Below are positions 1 through 6,801 of a stretch of DNA of 14,634 nucleotides, in pieces. Source of the stretch: CAIWXH01 sp964555675 (GTDB lineage: Bacteria; Chloroflexota; Chloroflexia; Chloroflexales; Chloroflexaceae); NCBI GenBank assembly GCA_964555675.1, contig CAZKTU010000167.1:1-14634 (forward strand), written 5' to 3'. Below the pieces are notes generated by a model. The model did not search any database. It saw only the letters and a program-made list of their open reading frames with translations, and was not told the DNA's origin. The position numbers were made by a program, and so were the translations under genes. Numbering within the stretch: position 1 is the first letter of the stretch; each line of letters begins with the position of its first letter.

Positions 1-9
1 ACGTTACAA

Positions 10-840
10 CTACGAAGCGCCCGTCTCACTCTGTGAGGCGGGCGCTTTGTGATTCTTCGCCAGCGCCCGATCAAGAAACGCTCGCAGCGCGTTGTTAAAC
101 GCCTCGGGCTGCTCGAGGTTGCTCAGATGCCCTGCATCAGGCACCAGGACCACGTAGCTGCCGGCGATCCCGGCGACTATGGCGTCCGCCTCGGCCGGCG
201 GGGTCAGCCTGTCCTCCATCCCCACGACCACCAGCGTCGGTACGTCAATGCCCGCCAGGTCGGACGTCGAGTCGGGGCGGGCCGCCATGCCCCGCAGCGC
301 CCCGGCGATCCCCTCGGGGCTGGCGGCGATGATCAGCTCACGTACCTCGTCGCGCACCGCCTGCGACGCGCCCGCCGCCACCAGGCCGGGTAGTAGCTTG
401 TCGGCGATCGCCCTCGCCCCCTGTTCCTCGGCCAGCCGCGCGTTGAGCTCGCGGCTCGCCTGGCCCTCGGGCGTGTCGGCGCCGGCTCGAGTGTCCGCCA
501 GCACCAGGGCCGCCACCTTGTCGCGGTGGCGCCGCCAGAAGGCGAAGGCGATATAGCCGCCCATCGAGAGCCCCACCACCGCCACCCGGCTCACCCCCAG
601 ATACTCGACCAGAGCCGCCGCGTCGTCGGCCAGCTGGTCCATGCTGTACGGCCCTGGCGGCGCGTCGGTGCCGCCAAAGCCCCGCAGGTCGGGCACGATC
701 AGCCTGTAGCCGTCGCGCAGGGCTTCGACCTGCCGCCTCCATATCGCCCCGCGCAAAGGGAAGGCGTGCAACAGCAGTACGGCCTGGCCCTCGCCCGTAT
801 CCTCGTAGCGCATACGGATCCCGTTCAGGTTCGTCTCCAA
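10..840 (-). CDS. alpha/beta hydrolase (serine hydrolase fold)
   Basis: A 276-residue alpha/beta-hydrolase. The oxyanion-loop motif HAFP is at residues 25-28. The nucleophile elbow GLSMGG is at 90-95 with Ser92. The likely acid is Asp210 in GMEDRLTP, and the catalytic His is His238 in PDAGHLSNLEQPEAF. All triad positions are present, so it should be an active soluble cytoplasmic hydrolase. The fold covers esterases, lactonases (3-oxoadipate enol-lactonase-like) and haloperoxidase-like enzymes, and the substrate cannot be read from sequence. The start is TTG at 838-840, chosen because a GGAGGGG Shine-Dalgarno (847-853) sits 6 nt upstream and because the N-terminus then matches the usual strand before the HG-type loop; the first ATG (811-813, residue 10) would clip this. 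The last ~13 codons run through a strong hairpin, so the C-terminal tail is probably not part of the fold. It is divergent from the radical SAM gene. Confidence 0.9.
   Translation of the reverse strand: METNLNGIRMRYEDTGEGQAVLLLHAFPLRGAIWRRQVEALRDGYRLIVPDLRGFGGTDAPPGPYSMDQLADDAAALVEYLGVSRVAVVGLSMGGYIAFAFWRRHRDKVAALVLADTRAGADTPEGQASRELNARLAEEQGARAIADKLLPGLVAAGASQAVRDEVRELIIAASPEGIAGALRGMAARPDSTSDLAGIDVPTLVVVGMEDRLTPPAEADAIVAGIAGSYVVLVPDAGHLSNLEQPEAFNNALRAFLDRALAKNHKAPASQSETGAS
14..48. terminator. strong hairpin, probable (bidirectional) intrinsic terminator overlapping the hydrolase 3' end
   Basis: Arms 16-29 and 33-46 form 14 bp around a TCT loop, with one T-G wobble (24/38). A further A-T pair (15/47) and a wobble (14/48) extend it. 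On the plus strand the stem is followed by a T-rich stretch (TTTGTGATTCTTC), so it fits a terminator for a plus-strand gene outside the window. On the minus strand it is followed by the weaker TTCGTAGTTGT. The hydrolase stop codon (10-12) lies just beyond it, so the hairpin is coding for that gene. Confidence 0.55.
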
Positions 841-846
841 GACCGG

Positions 847-853
847 CCCCTCC
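847..853 (-). promoter_or_regulatory. Shine-Dalgarno that fixes the TTG start of the hydrolase
   Basis: On the minus strand this reads GGAGGGG, 6 nt before TTG (838-840). No comparable site precedes the downstream ATG at 811-813. This supports TTG as the initiation codon. Confidence 0.6.
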
Positions 854-912
854 GTGCTAGAATAAGCGTGCGGATCTCTTGTATCGTCGGGACTGAGTGG
901 ATACTACCGCTA

Positions 913-942
913 TTATCAAGCTTCGTCGCCACCCTGTATAGC
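913..942 (+). promoter_or_regulatory. weak candidate promoter for the radical SAM gene
   Basis: TTATCA (913-918), an 18-nt spacer and TATAGC (937-942) lie 43 nt before ATG 985. Each box matches the sigma70 consensus at four of six positions. A second possibility is the extended -10-like TGCTAGAAT at 855-863. Neither is convincing alone. They are given because this 144-bp gap is the only regulatory space between the divergent genes. Confidence 0.25.
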
Positions 943-984
943 CCGGTTCGCCACTCCGTCGCGCCTTCGGGCAAAGCTGGTCCT

Positions 985-2181
985 ATGGAGCTCGAAGCAA
1001 AACTCGATCTGCTGGCCGATGCGGCCCAGTATGACCTGTGCGCGACCTTCGCCAAAGGCGGTAGGCGCTTCACCCCCAAGGCAACCTCCTGGGGCGCCAA
1101 CCCCGCCGGCCCGTCCACGACCGTAGAGGCCGACGAGGGCGACCGGCGCGGCAGGCCCGTCTTCCGCGTGCTCATGAGCAGCGAGTGTGCGTGGAACTGC
1201 GCCTACTGCCCCCTGCGGGCCGCAAATGATGTGCCACGGGCGGCCCTCGCGCCCGAGGATCTGGCAAAGGCCTTCCTGCCCCGCTACGAGGCCGGGGCGG
1301 TGCAGGGGCTCTTCGTCTCGACCGCAGTCGACGGCGATGTCGATCAGGCCGTGGGCCGCGTGCTCGATGGCGTCGAACTGCTGCGCACGACCTACGCCTA
1401 CACTGGGTACGTCCATGTGAAGCTCTTGCCCGGCGTCGCCGCCTCAGAGCTGGAGCGGGCCGCGCGGCTCGCCGACCGCCTCAGCCTCAACCTCGAGGCC
1501 CCCTCGGCGGCCCACCTGGCGCGCATCTCGCCCGAGCGTAGCTGGAGCGCCGACCTGATCGAGCGGCTGGTCTGGGCCCGCGACTGGATGCGCGCCGGCA
1601 AACTGGCCGCGGGGCTGGCGACCCAGTTCGTGGTCGGGGCCGCCGGCGAGCGCGACGTCGACCTGCTCGGCACCGGCAGCTGGCTCTATAGCGAGCTGGG
1701 CATGCGCCGCGTCTACTTCGGCGCCTTCAGGCCACTGGCCGGCACGCCCCTCGCGGGCGCCGAGCGCACGCCTAACGCGCGGGTGCAGCGCCTCCAGCAG
1801 GCCGACTGGATGCTCCGCCAGTACGGCTTCGCCCACGGCGAGCTGCCCTTCGCCGACGAGGGCGACCTGCCGCTCCACCTCGACCCCAAGCTGGCCTGGG
1901 CCCTCGCTCACCCCGAACGCTTCCCGGTCGAGCTGAACCGCGCCGGCCCCGAGGAGCTGCTGCGCATCCCCGGCATCGGCCCCACCAGCGTCGAGCGCAT
2001 CCTGCGCCTGCGCCGCATTCACCCCTTCAGCGAGCTCAGCCACCTGAAGAGCCTGGGCACCCAGGCCGGCCGCGCCCGCGACTTCGTCACCCTCGACGGA
2101 CGCTACTTCGGGCGCGCCCGCGCCGAGCTCGAGCGGGCCTACGCCCCGCGCCCCCTGGTCGAACAGCTGCCGCTCTTCTAG
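985..2181 (+). CDS. putative DNA modification/repair radical SAM protein (UDG-linked family)
   Basis: A 398-residue radical SAM protein. The cluster motif is Cys68-x3-Cys72-x2-Cys75 in ECAWNCAYC, which ligates the 4Fe-4S cluster that cleaves SAM. Downstream come NDVPRAA (81-87), the GLFVST strand (108-113) and TGYVHVKLLPG (140-150). A helix-hairpin-helix (about 325-345, IPGIGPTSVERIL) suggests DNA binding. This order, with the N-terminal KLDLLADAAQYDLC (6-19), matches the family I know as TIGR03916. That family is normally encoded next to, or fused with, a uracil-DNA-glycosylase-like partner, hence the proposed but unproven DNA role. The reading frame is open much further upstream. ATG 985 was chosen because the family N-terminus begins right there, although no strong Shine-Dalgarno is visible. 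The 3' end lies in a duplicated segment next to an assembly gap. No UDG partner is present in the window. Confidence 0.88.
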   Translation: MELEAKLDLLADAAQYDLCATFAKGGRRFTPKATSWGANPAGPSTTVEADEGDRRGRPVFRVLMSSECAWNCAYCPLRAANDVPRAALAPEDLAKAFLPRYEAGAVQGLFVSTAVDGDVDQAVGRVLDGVELLRTTYAYTGYVHVKLLPGVAASELERAARLADRLSLNLEAPSAAHLARISPERSWSADLIERLVWARDWMRAGKLAAGLATQFVVGAAGERDVDLLGTGSWLYSELGMRRVYFGAFRPLAGTPLAGAERTPNARVQRLQQADWMLRQYGFAHGELPFADEGDLPLHLDPKLAWALAHPERFPVELNRAGPEELLRIPGIGPTSVERILRLRRIHPFSELSHLKSLGTQAGRARDFVTLDGRYFGRARAELERAYAPRPLVEQLPLF

Positions 2182-2430
2182 CCNNNNNNNNNNNNNNNNN
2201 NNNNNNNNNNNNNNNNNNNNNNNNNNNNNNNNNNNNNNNNNNNNNNNNNNNNNNNNNNNNNNNNNNNNNNNNNNNNNNNNNNNTCGAGCGGGCCTACGCC
2301 CCGCGCCCCCTGGTCGAACAGCTGCCGCTCTTCTAGCCGCCAGGCGTCACTCGCCCCGACTCGAGCGGGCCTACGCCCTCTGGTCGAACAGCTGCCGCTC
2401 TTCTAGCCATCAGGCGTCACTCGCCCCGGT
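2129..2430. repeat. tandem duplication of a convergent gene-end junction (about 77-bp unit, three visible copies)
   Basis: Copy 1 (2129-2183, cut by the gap) is the genuine radical SAM 3' end with its TAG. Copy 2 is 2284-2360 (77 bp). Copy 3 is 2361-2430 (70 bp), which lacks 7 nt of the CCGCGCCCC stretch, has GCC-to-ATC-type changes after the TAG, and is frameshifted relative to the gene end. Each full unit carries the last codons of the radical SAM gene and the last codons of the minus-strand gene that ends at 2417. The junction between units shows the shared tetranucleotide TCGA, as expected for a tandem duplication at microhomology. No open gene is added by the extra copies. Confidence 0.85.
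2184..2283. other. assembly gap (100 N)
   Basis: Exactly 100 N, the conventional placeholder for a gap of unknown size. The 55 nt before it (2129-2183) and the 55 nt after it (2284-2338) are identical. The gap therefore sits in a repeat, and the real distance between the flanks is unknown. Confidence 0.99.
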
Positions 2431-3442
2431 CGATCACGAGATTGTCGAAGCGCACCGTGCCGGTGCTGCCCTCGAAGGTGCTCACCGCGAGCCCGACCTC
2501 GCCCGTGGTGAAGGTCCCGTCGACGGTCTCCTCGACCAAGGCCCCGTTGAGGTACAGCGCGATGCGCTCGCCCCTGGCCTCGACCCGCAGCAGGTTGCGC
2601 GCCCCCTGCACCGCGTCCGAGAGGGTCGGGTCGACCAGGGTTGTCCACTCGCCGTCGCTCAGCAGCTCCAGCGAGTAGTAGCCGTCGTTGGAGACACTGT
2701 AGAGGTAGAAGTTGGCGTTGTCCTGGTAGTTGAAGACCAACCCGGCCGCGGCGATGTCCGAGTCGGCGGCCACCTCGGCCTCCACCTCGACGCTCACCCC
2801 CGCATAAGGCCCGCTCACCAGGGACCAGACCACCGTCTCGGCAGCCTTGACCTCAATCACGTAGGCCCCATCCTCGTAGGCCGAGCGCGAGAGATCGTCC
2901 TCCGAGACGTCGAGGTTGCTGACCGACTCGTCGCTGAAGTCGTCCTCGAGCAGCCGGCCCTCGCCCAGGGGCGGGGCGTCGGCGACGGCCCCGCCGGAGT
3001 CCGACACCGGGGTGCTCGCCGAGGTCGCGCTCGCGGGCGCCTGCTGCTGCATGAAGAGGAACACCCCCGCGCTCAGGCAGGCCACGAGGAGCAGCAGCGA
3101 CATGCAGCCCACCCCGCCCAGAGCCAGCCAGAGCACCCGTCGGTCGCGCCGCGCGACGCCTGGGTCGGGCGGCGGAAGGGTGGCGCCAACAGGGAGCGGC
3201 GGGGCGTCGAGGCGCACGGTCGGCGGGAAGGCAGGGGGCGCGCCGGGGGGCGGCGGGCCGGCCGGGACGGGCTGGGCGGGCGGCTCGTCGGCCTCGGCCG
3301 GGGGCAACACCACGGTGCGCAGGCCGCCGGGGGGCGGGGCGGGGGGGAGGTCGGCCTCGGGCAGCCGGGCGCCACAGAGCGGGCAGAAGCGCGTGCGCTC
3401 GGCGAGGGTCTGGCCGCAGCCCGGGCAAGTCAGCTCAGACAT
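2417..3442 (-). CDS. zinc-ribbon, single-pass membrane protein with extracytoplasmic ConA-like beta-sandwich domain
   Basis: A 341-residue protein. An N-terminal zinc ribbon has Cys6-x2-Cys9 and Cys20-x2-Cys23. A long Pro/Ala-rich linker follows (about 30-98), then a basic RRDRR stretch and one membrane helix (about 103-131). After a Ser/Ala-rich spacer comes a C-terminal domain (about 165-341) whose pattern (DDFSDE start, GLVFNYQDNANFYLYSVS, the YYSLELL strand, RNLLRVEARGERIALYLNG, FDNLVI end) resembles LamG/DUF1080-type beta-sandwich domains. The expected topology is ribbon inside and beta-sandwich outside. A role as a surface binding or sensing protein is inference; no catalytic site is evident. 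It is last in the four-gene operon, 6 nt after the hisC-like stop. A GGGGGG tract at 3453-3458, inside the preceding gene, is the only Shine-Dalgarno-like site. Its stop codon lies in the third copy of the junction repeat. Confidence 0.85.
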   Translation of the reverse strand: MSELTCPGCGQTLAERTRFCPLCGARLPEADLPPAPPPGGLRTVVLPPAEADEPPAQPVPAGPPPPGAPPAFPPTVRLDAPPLPVGATLPPPDPGVARRDRRVLWLALGGVGCMSLLLLVACLSAGVFLFMQQQAPASATSASTPVSDSGGAVADAPPLGEGRLLEDDFSDESVSNLDVSEDDLSRSAYEDGAYVIEVKAAETVVWSLVSGPYAGVSVEVEAEVAADSDIAAAGLVFNYQDNANFYLYSVSNDGYYSLELLSDGEWTTLVDPTLSDAVQGARNLLRVEARGERIALYLNGALVEETVDGTFTTGEVGLAVSTFEGSTGTVRFDNLVIDRGE

Positions 3443-3448
3443 AGCGGC

Positions 3449-4519
3449 TCAGCCCCCCAGCAGATCGCGCAGGGCCGCGATGAAGGCGCGGTTCTGCTCG
3501 TCGGTGCCGAAGCTGATACGGATCAGGCCCGGCAGTGACCAGCCGCCGAGAGGCGTGATCGTAAAGCCCCGCTCGCGCAGCCCGTCGCTGACCGCCCCGT
3601 CGTCGCCGACGGCCACCGCGACAAAGTTGGTTTCGCTGGGGATCGGCGCGAGGCCCATCGCCCGCAGCTCGGCGAGGAAGTAGGCCCTGCTGGCATCGGC
3701 GTGGGCCCTGCTGCGGGCCACATGCTCGGCGTCGGCGAGGGCGGCCATCCCGGCCACCTGGGCGAGCAGGTTGATATTGAAGGTGGGCCGGGCCCGCTCG
3801 AGGTAGGCGATCAGGTCTGGGGCGCCATAGGCGTAGCCCAGGCGGAGGCCCGCCAGCCCGTGGATCTTGGCGAAGGTGCGCAGCAGCAGCAGGTTGGGGC
3901 GGCCCGCCTGCAGGGCGGGGATCAGGTCGGGGTAGTCGCCCCTGACCGCAAACTCGACGTAGGCCTCGTCCATCACCACCAGCACATCTTCGGGCACGCT
4001 GGCGAGGAAGGCCTCGACCTCGGCGGCGCCCAGGGCGGTGCCGGTGGGATTGTTGGGATTGCAGACGAAGACCACCCGGGTGCGGGGGGTGATCGCGGCG
4101 GCCATGGCCGCGAGATCGTGGGCATAGTCGCGCAGGGGCACGCGCACCGGGCGCGCGTCGAGCTCGAGGGTGCGCAGCAGATAACTGATGAAGGTCCCCT
4201 CGGCCATGACCGCCTCGTCGCCGGACTCGAGGAAGGCCAGGCAGATCAGCAGGATCAGCTCGTCGGAGCCGTTGCCACAGGTGACGTGGCCGAGGGTGAG
4301 CCCGGCGTGGTCGGCGAGGGCCTGGCGCAGGGCCACACTGGCCGAGTCGGGGTAGCGGTGGACCTGGGCGACCGCTTCGGCGAGGGCCGCGACAGCCTTC
4401 GGCGAAGGGCCGAGGGGATTCTCGTTCGAGGAGAGCTTGACCAGCTCGGCGGAGGGGCCGGTGATCAGCTTCGCGGGCTTATAGGCGGGCAGGCCGGCAA
4501 TATGGCGCTTGTAGCGCAT
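3449..4519 (-). CDS. hisC: histidinol-phosphate aminotransferase-like, PLP-dependent class I/II aminotransferase
   Basis: A 356-residue fold-type I aminotransferase of the usual HisC length. It probably converts imidazole-acetol phosphate plus glutamate to histidinol phosphate. Visible family marks are LSSNENPLGPSP (29-40), Tyr56 in HRYPD, the GNGSDELI cofactor loop (82-89), CNPNNPTG (153-160, Asn157 near PLP), DEAYVEF (184-190, Asp184 and Tyr187), the Schiff-base Lys218 in TFAK, Arg226 in GLRLGY and the carboxylate-binding Arg334 in LIRISFG. All key residues are intact. The gene starts 5 nt after the kinase stop. No other his genes are nearby, so aromatic or other amino-acid specificity cannot be excluded. 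The position between a kinase and a surface protein is unusual for a biosynthetic gene. Confidence 0.9.
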   Translation of the reverse strand: MRYKRHIAGLPAYKPAKLITGPSAELVKLSSNENPLGPSPKAVAALAEAVAQVHRYPDSASVALRQALADHAGLTLGHVTCGNGSDELILLICLAFLESGDEAVMAEGTFISYLLRTLELDARPVRVPLRDYAHDLAAMAAAITPRTRVVFVCNPNNPTGTALGAAEVEAFLASVPEDVLVVMDEAYVEFAVRGDYPDLIPALQAGRPNLLLLRTFAKIHGLAGLRLGYAYGAPDLIAYLERARPTFNINLLAQVAGMAALADAEHVARSRAHADASRAYFLAELRAMGLAPIPSETNFVAVAVGDDGAVSDGLRERGFTITPLGGWSLPGLIRISFGTDEQNRAFIAALRDLLGG

Positions 4520-4524
4520 GAAGC

Positions 4525-6801
4525 TTACTCCTCGTCCGGGCTGTCCTCCCCGTGCAAGGGGAGGGCGAAGGCGAAGGTGCTGCCGGCGCCCTCCAGGCTC
4601 TCGACCCAGATAGCGCCGCCGTGCATCTGAACGAACTGGCGGCTGAGATAGAGGCCCAGGCCGAGGCCCTCGGCGCGGCTGCTGCGGGCGCGGTAGTAGC
4701 GCTGGAAGAGGCGCTGCTGCTGCTCGGGCGGGATACCGCCCCCCTCGTCGGTGATACTGACGACGGCAGCGGGCCAGTCGAGCGACAGTCTGGCCGCCTC
4801 GGGCGAGTCGAGGTCGAGGTGGCGCAGGCGCACGGTGATCGCACTCTCGGCGGGGCTGTACTTGATCGCGTTGCTGATCAGGTTAGTCAGCACCTGGCGG
4901 ATGCGCAAGGTGTCGCACTCAACCCTGATCGGCTCTTCGTCGGCCTCGAGGGTCAGGGTGCGCCCGCCGGCCGAGGGGCGCTGCTGGTCGATGACCTGTC
5001 CGGCGAGGACCACCAGGTTGACGAGCTGGATCTGCAGATCGAGCTGGCCGGCGTCGATGCGCGAGACATCGAGCAGGTTGTCGACCATGCGCAGCATATG
5101 CGAGACCTGCTGGGTGAGGATGGTCAGACCGTGGATATCGCGGGGGTCGGCCTCGTCGCGCTGCTGTTCGCGGCGCAGCAGCAAGTCGGCGTAGCTGCGG
5201 ACGGCGGCGAGGGGGCTGCGCAGCTCGTGGGCGGCGACGGCGAGGAACTCGTCCTTGGCCCGCTCGAGCTTCTGGCTGGCGGTAATATCGCGGAAGACCA
5301 CCACGGCGCCCTCGATCGCCCCATCGTCGGCGCGGGCGGGCGCCCCGCTGAAACTCATCACGGTCTCGTCGCCGCTGGCCCCGTGGAGCTGGAGCCGATA
5401 ATCCTGGAAGACCTCGCCGGCGAGGGCCCGCGCGAAGGGCAGCTGCTCGAGCTCGAGGGGGCGCCCATCGAGGTCGCGCATACCATAGAAGTCGGGCATC
5501 GCGGCCAGGGGCTGCTCGAAGGGCAGCGAGTCGAGGCTGAGGAGGGCCAGGGCGGCCTCGTTGGCGAGCGTCAGGCGGCCCTGAGCATCGCAGAGGACCA
5601 CGCCCTCGGCGATCGAGTTGACCACCGTGTTCAGCTTGCGGCGCTCGCTGGTGCTGTCGGCGTAGAGGCGCACGTTGGCGATGGCGAAGCCCACCTGGTT
5701 ACAGATGGGCATCAGCAAGTCCTTATCGCTGAGCATGGTCAGGCCGGCGGCGCCGAAGAGGGCCAGGACACCGGCGACGCTACCGCCGGCGAGGAGCGGG
5801 AAGTAGGCGCAGGCGGCCAGGTCGGCGGCCAGGAAGGGGCCCTCGCCGCGCTCCTCGAGCAGCGGGCGCTGCATCGGCTGGCCGAAGTGGACCACCTCGG
5901 CGCAGGGAGCCTCGGCGACGGGCAGGTCGGCGAAGAGGGCGACGCCGGCGGGCGGCAGGCCCTGCTGGGCGGCCAGGTTGAGCCGGTCGGCGGCGGGGTC
6001 GAGCAGCAGCAAGGCGCCGCCCGAGGCGGGCACGAGGGCGAGCACCACATCGAGGACGCTGCGCACGAGGTCGGGCAGGTCGGTGGCGGTCTGGATCGCG
6101 GTCACCACCGCGTCGAAGGCCTTGAGACGCCGCTCGTTGCGCTGGGCCTCGGCGTAGAGCTGGGCATTCTTGAGGGCCGAGGCCGCCAGGTTGGCGAAGG
6201 TCTGCAGAACCGGGATATCGGCCCGCTCGAGGGGACGCCAGTTGGGGCTGAGGCCGGAGTCGCCGAGGTTGAACAGCTCGAGCACGCCCAGGGTCTCGGC
6301 GCCGACCCGCAGAGGGACGGCGGCGGCGGTGAGGCGGCGCGGCAACTGCTCGCCGAGCTGGTGGAAGAGCGGGTCGTTGGCGGTGCCGATCAGCTCGGCG
6401 GTATCGCGGTAGCCGAGAGGCGTCTCGACGATCTGCGGCTCGGCGCGCTGGAGGGCCAGGCCGGCGAGGCCCTCGCCGGAGCGGAGCTGGCAGGCCATGA
6501 GCAGCTGCTCGGTGGCGGGTTCGAGGGGGAGACCGAAGCTGGTGCTGGGGCGTAGGCGGCCGTTATGGTCGAGCCAGAGGATGCCGCCCTGGACCGAGGG
6601 CAGGGCCTCGACCAGGCGCGAGACCAGGCTGGCCAGGATCTCCTGGGGGTCGAGGACCGAGACCAGGTATGAGGAGAGCTTGAGCAGGCTGGTGACCTGG
6701 GCGGCGGCGGTCTCGGCGGCGACCGACAGGCGACGCACAGAAGAAGCGTCGCCCTCGCGGGGGCGGCGCTCGCGTCTGCGAGTCTGCTGCCGCTCGGTCA
6801 C
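4525..6801 (-). CDS. soluble sensor histidine kinase (GAF-GAF-PAS-HisKA-HATPase)
   Basis: A 758-residue protein with no membrane segment, so a cytoplasmic sensor. Domains are a basic N-terminus (1-25), GAF-like 1 (about 40-210), GAF-like 2 (about 225-380), PAS (about 390-505), a HisKA dimerisation helix with the phospho-acceptor His525 in AVAAHELRSPL, and the HATPase. The HATPase carries the N-box Asn644 in NLISNAIKYSP, the G1 box DEGGGIP (685-691), an F-box near 699 and the G2 box GLGLGL (712-717). All catalytic boxes are intact, so it should autophosphorylate. The start is GTG at 6799-6801; the next Met is residue 103, inside the GAF region. The GTG overlaps the epimerase TGA by 4 bp (GTGA), implying translational coupling. 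No receiver domain or response regulator is encoded nearby, so its partner is unknown. The ligands of the GAF domains cannot be read. Confidence 0.93.
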   Translation of the reverse strand: MTERQQTRRRERRPREGDASSVRRLSVAAETAAAQVTSLLKLSSYLVSVLDPQEILASLVSRLVEALPSVQGGILWLDHNGRLRPSTSFGLPLEPATEQLLMACQLRSGEGLAGLALQRAEPQIVETPLGYRDTAELIGTANDPLFHQLGEQLPRRLTAAAVPLRVGAETLGVLELFNLGDSGLSPNWRPLERADIPVLQTFANLAASALKNAQLYAEAQRNERRLKAFDAVVTAIQTATDLPDLVRSVLDVVLALVPASGGALLLLDPAADRLNLAAQQGLPPAGVALFADLPVAEAPCAEVVHFGQPMQRPLLEERGEGPFLAADLAACAYFPLLAGGSVAGVLALFGAAGLTMLSDKDLLMPICNQVGFAIANVRLYADSTSERRKLNTVVNSIAEGVVLCDAQGRLTLANEAALALLSLDSLPFEQPLAAMPDFYGMRDLDGRPLELEQLPFARALAGEVFQDYRLQLHGASGDETVMSFSGAPARADDGAIEGAVVVFRDITASQKLERAKDEFLAVAAHELRSPLAAVRSYADLLLRREQQRDEADPRDIHGLTILTQQVSHMLRMVDNLLDVSRIDAGQLDLQIQLVNLVVLAGQVIDQQRPSAGGRTLTLEADEEPIRVECDTLRIRQVLTNLISNAIKYSPAESAITVRLRHLDLDSPEAARLSLDWPAAVVSITDEGGGIPPEQQQRLFQRYYRARSSRAEGLGLGLYLSRQFVQMHGGAIWVESLEGAGSTFAFALPLHGEDSPDEE
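4528..4533 (-). promoter_or_regulatory. Shine-Dalgarno of the hisC-like gene, overlapping the kinase 3' end
   Basis: GAGGAG on the minus strand ends just before the kinase TAA (4525-4527) and is 8 nt from the ATG at 4517-4519. This supports translation from one polycistronic mRNA. Confidence 0.7.

Noticed and set aside
526..984. N-terminal extension of the radical SAM gene
   Set aside because: It would overlap the divergent hydrolase and has no family similarity; the conserved N-terminus begins at ATG 985.
985..2181. Spore photoproduct lyase or another CxxxCxxC DNA-repair enzyme
   Set aside because: The motif order and the C-terminal helix-hairpin-helix fit the UDG-linked family better, and no lyase-specific Cys context is seen.
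2284..2416. CRISPR-like array near the gap
   Set aside because: The repeats are adjoining copies of gene ends without unique spacers.
4552..6555. 667-codon plus-strand ORF antisense to the histidine kinase
   Set aside because: Gly/Ala/Glu-rich low-complexity shadow; the minus strand encodes complete kinase domains.
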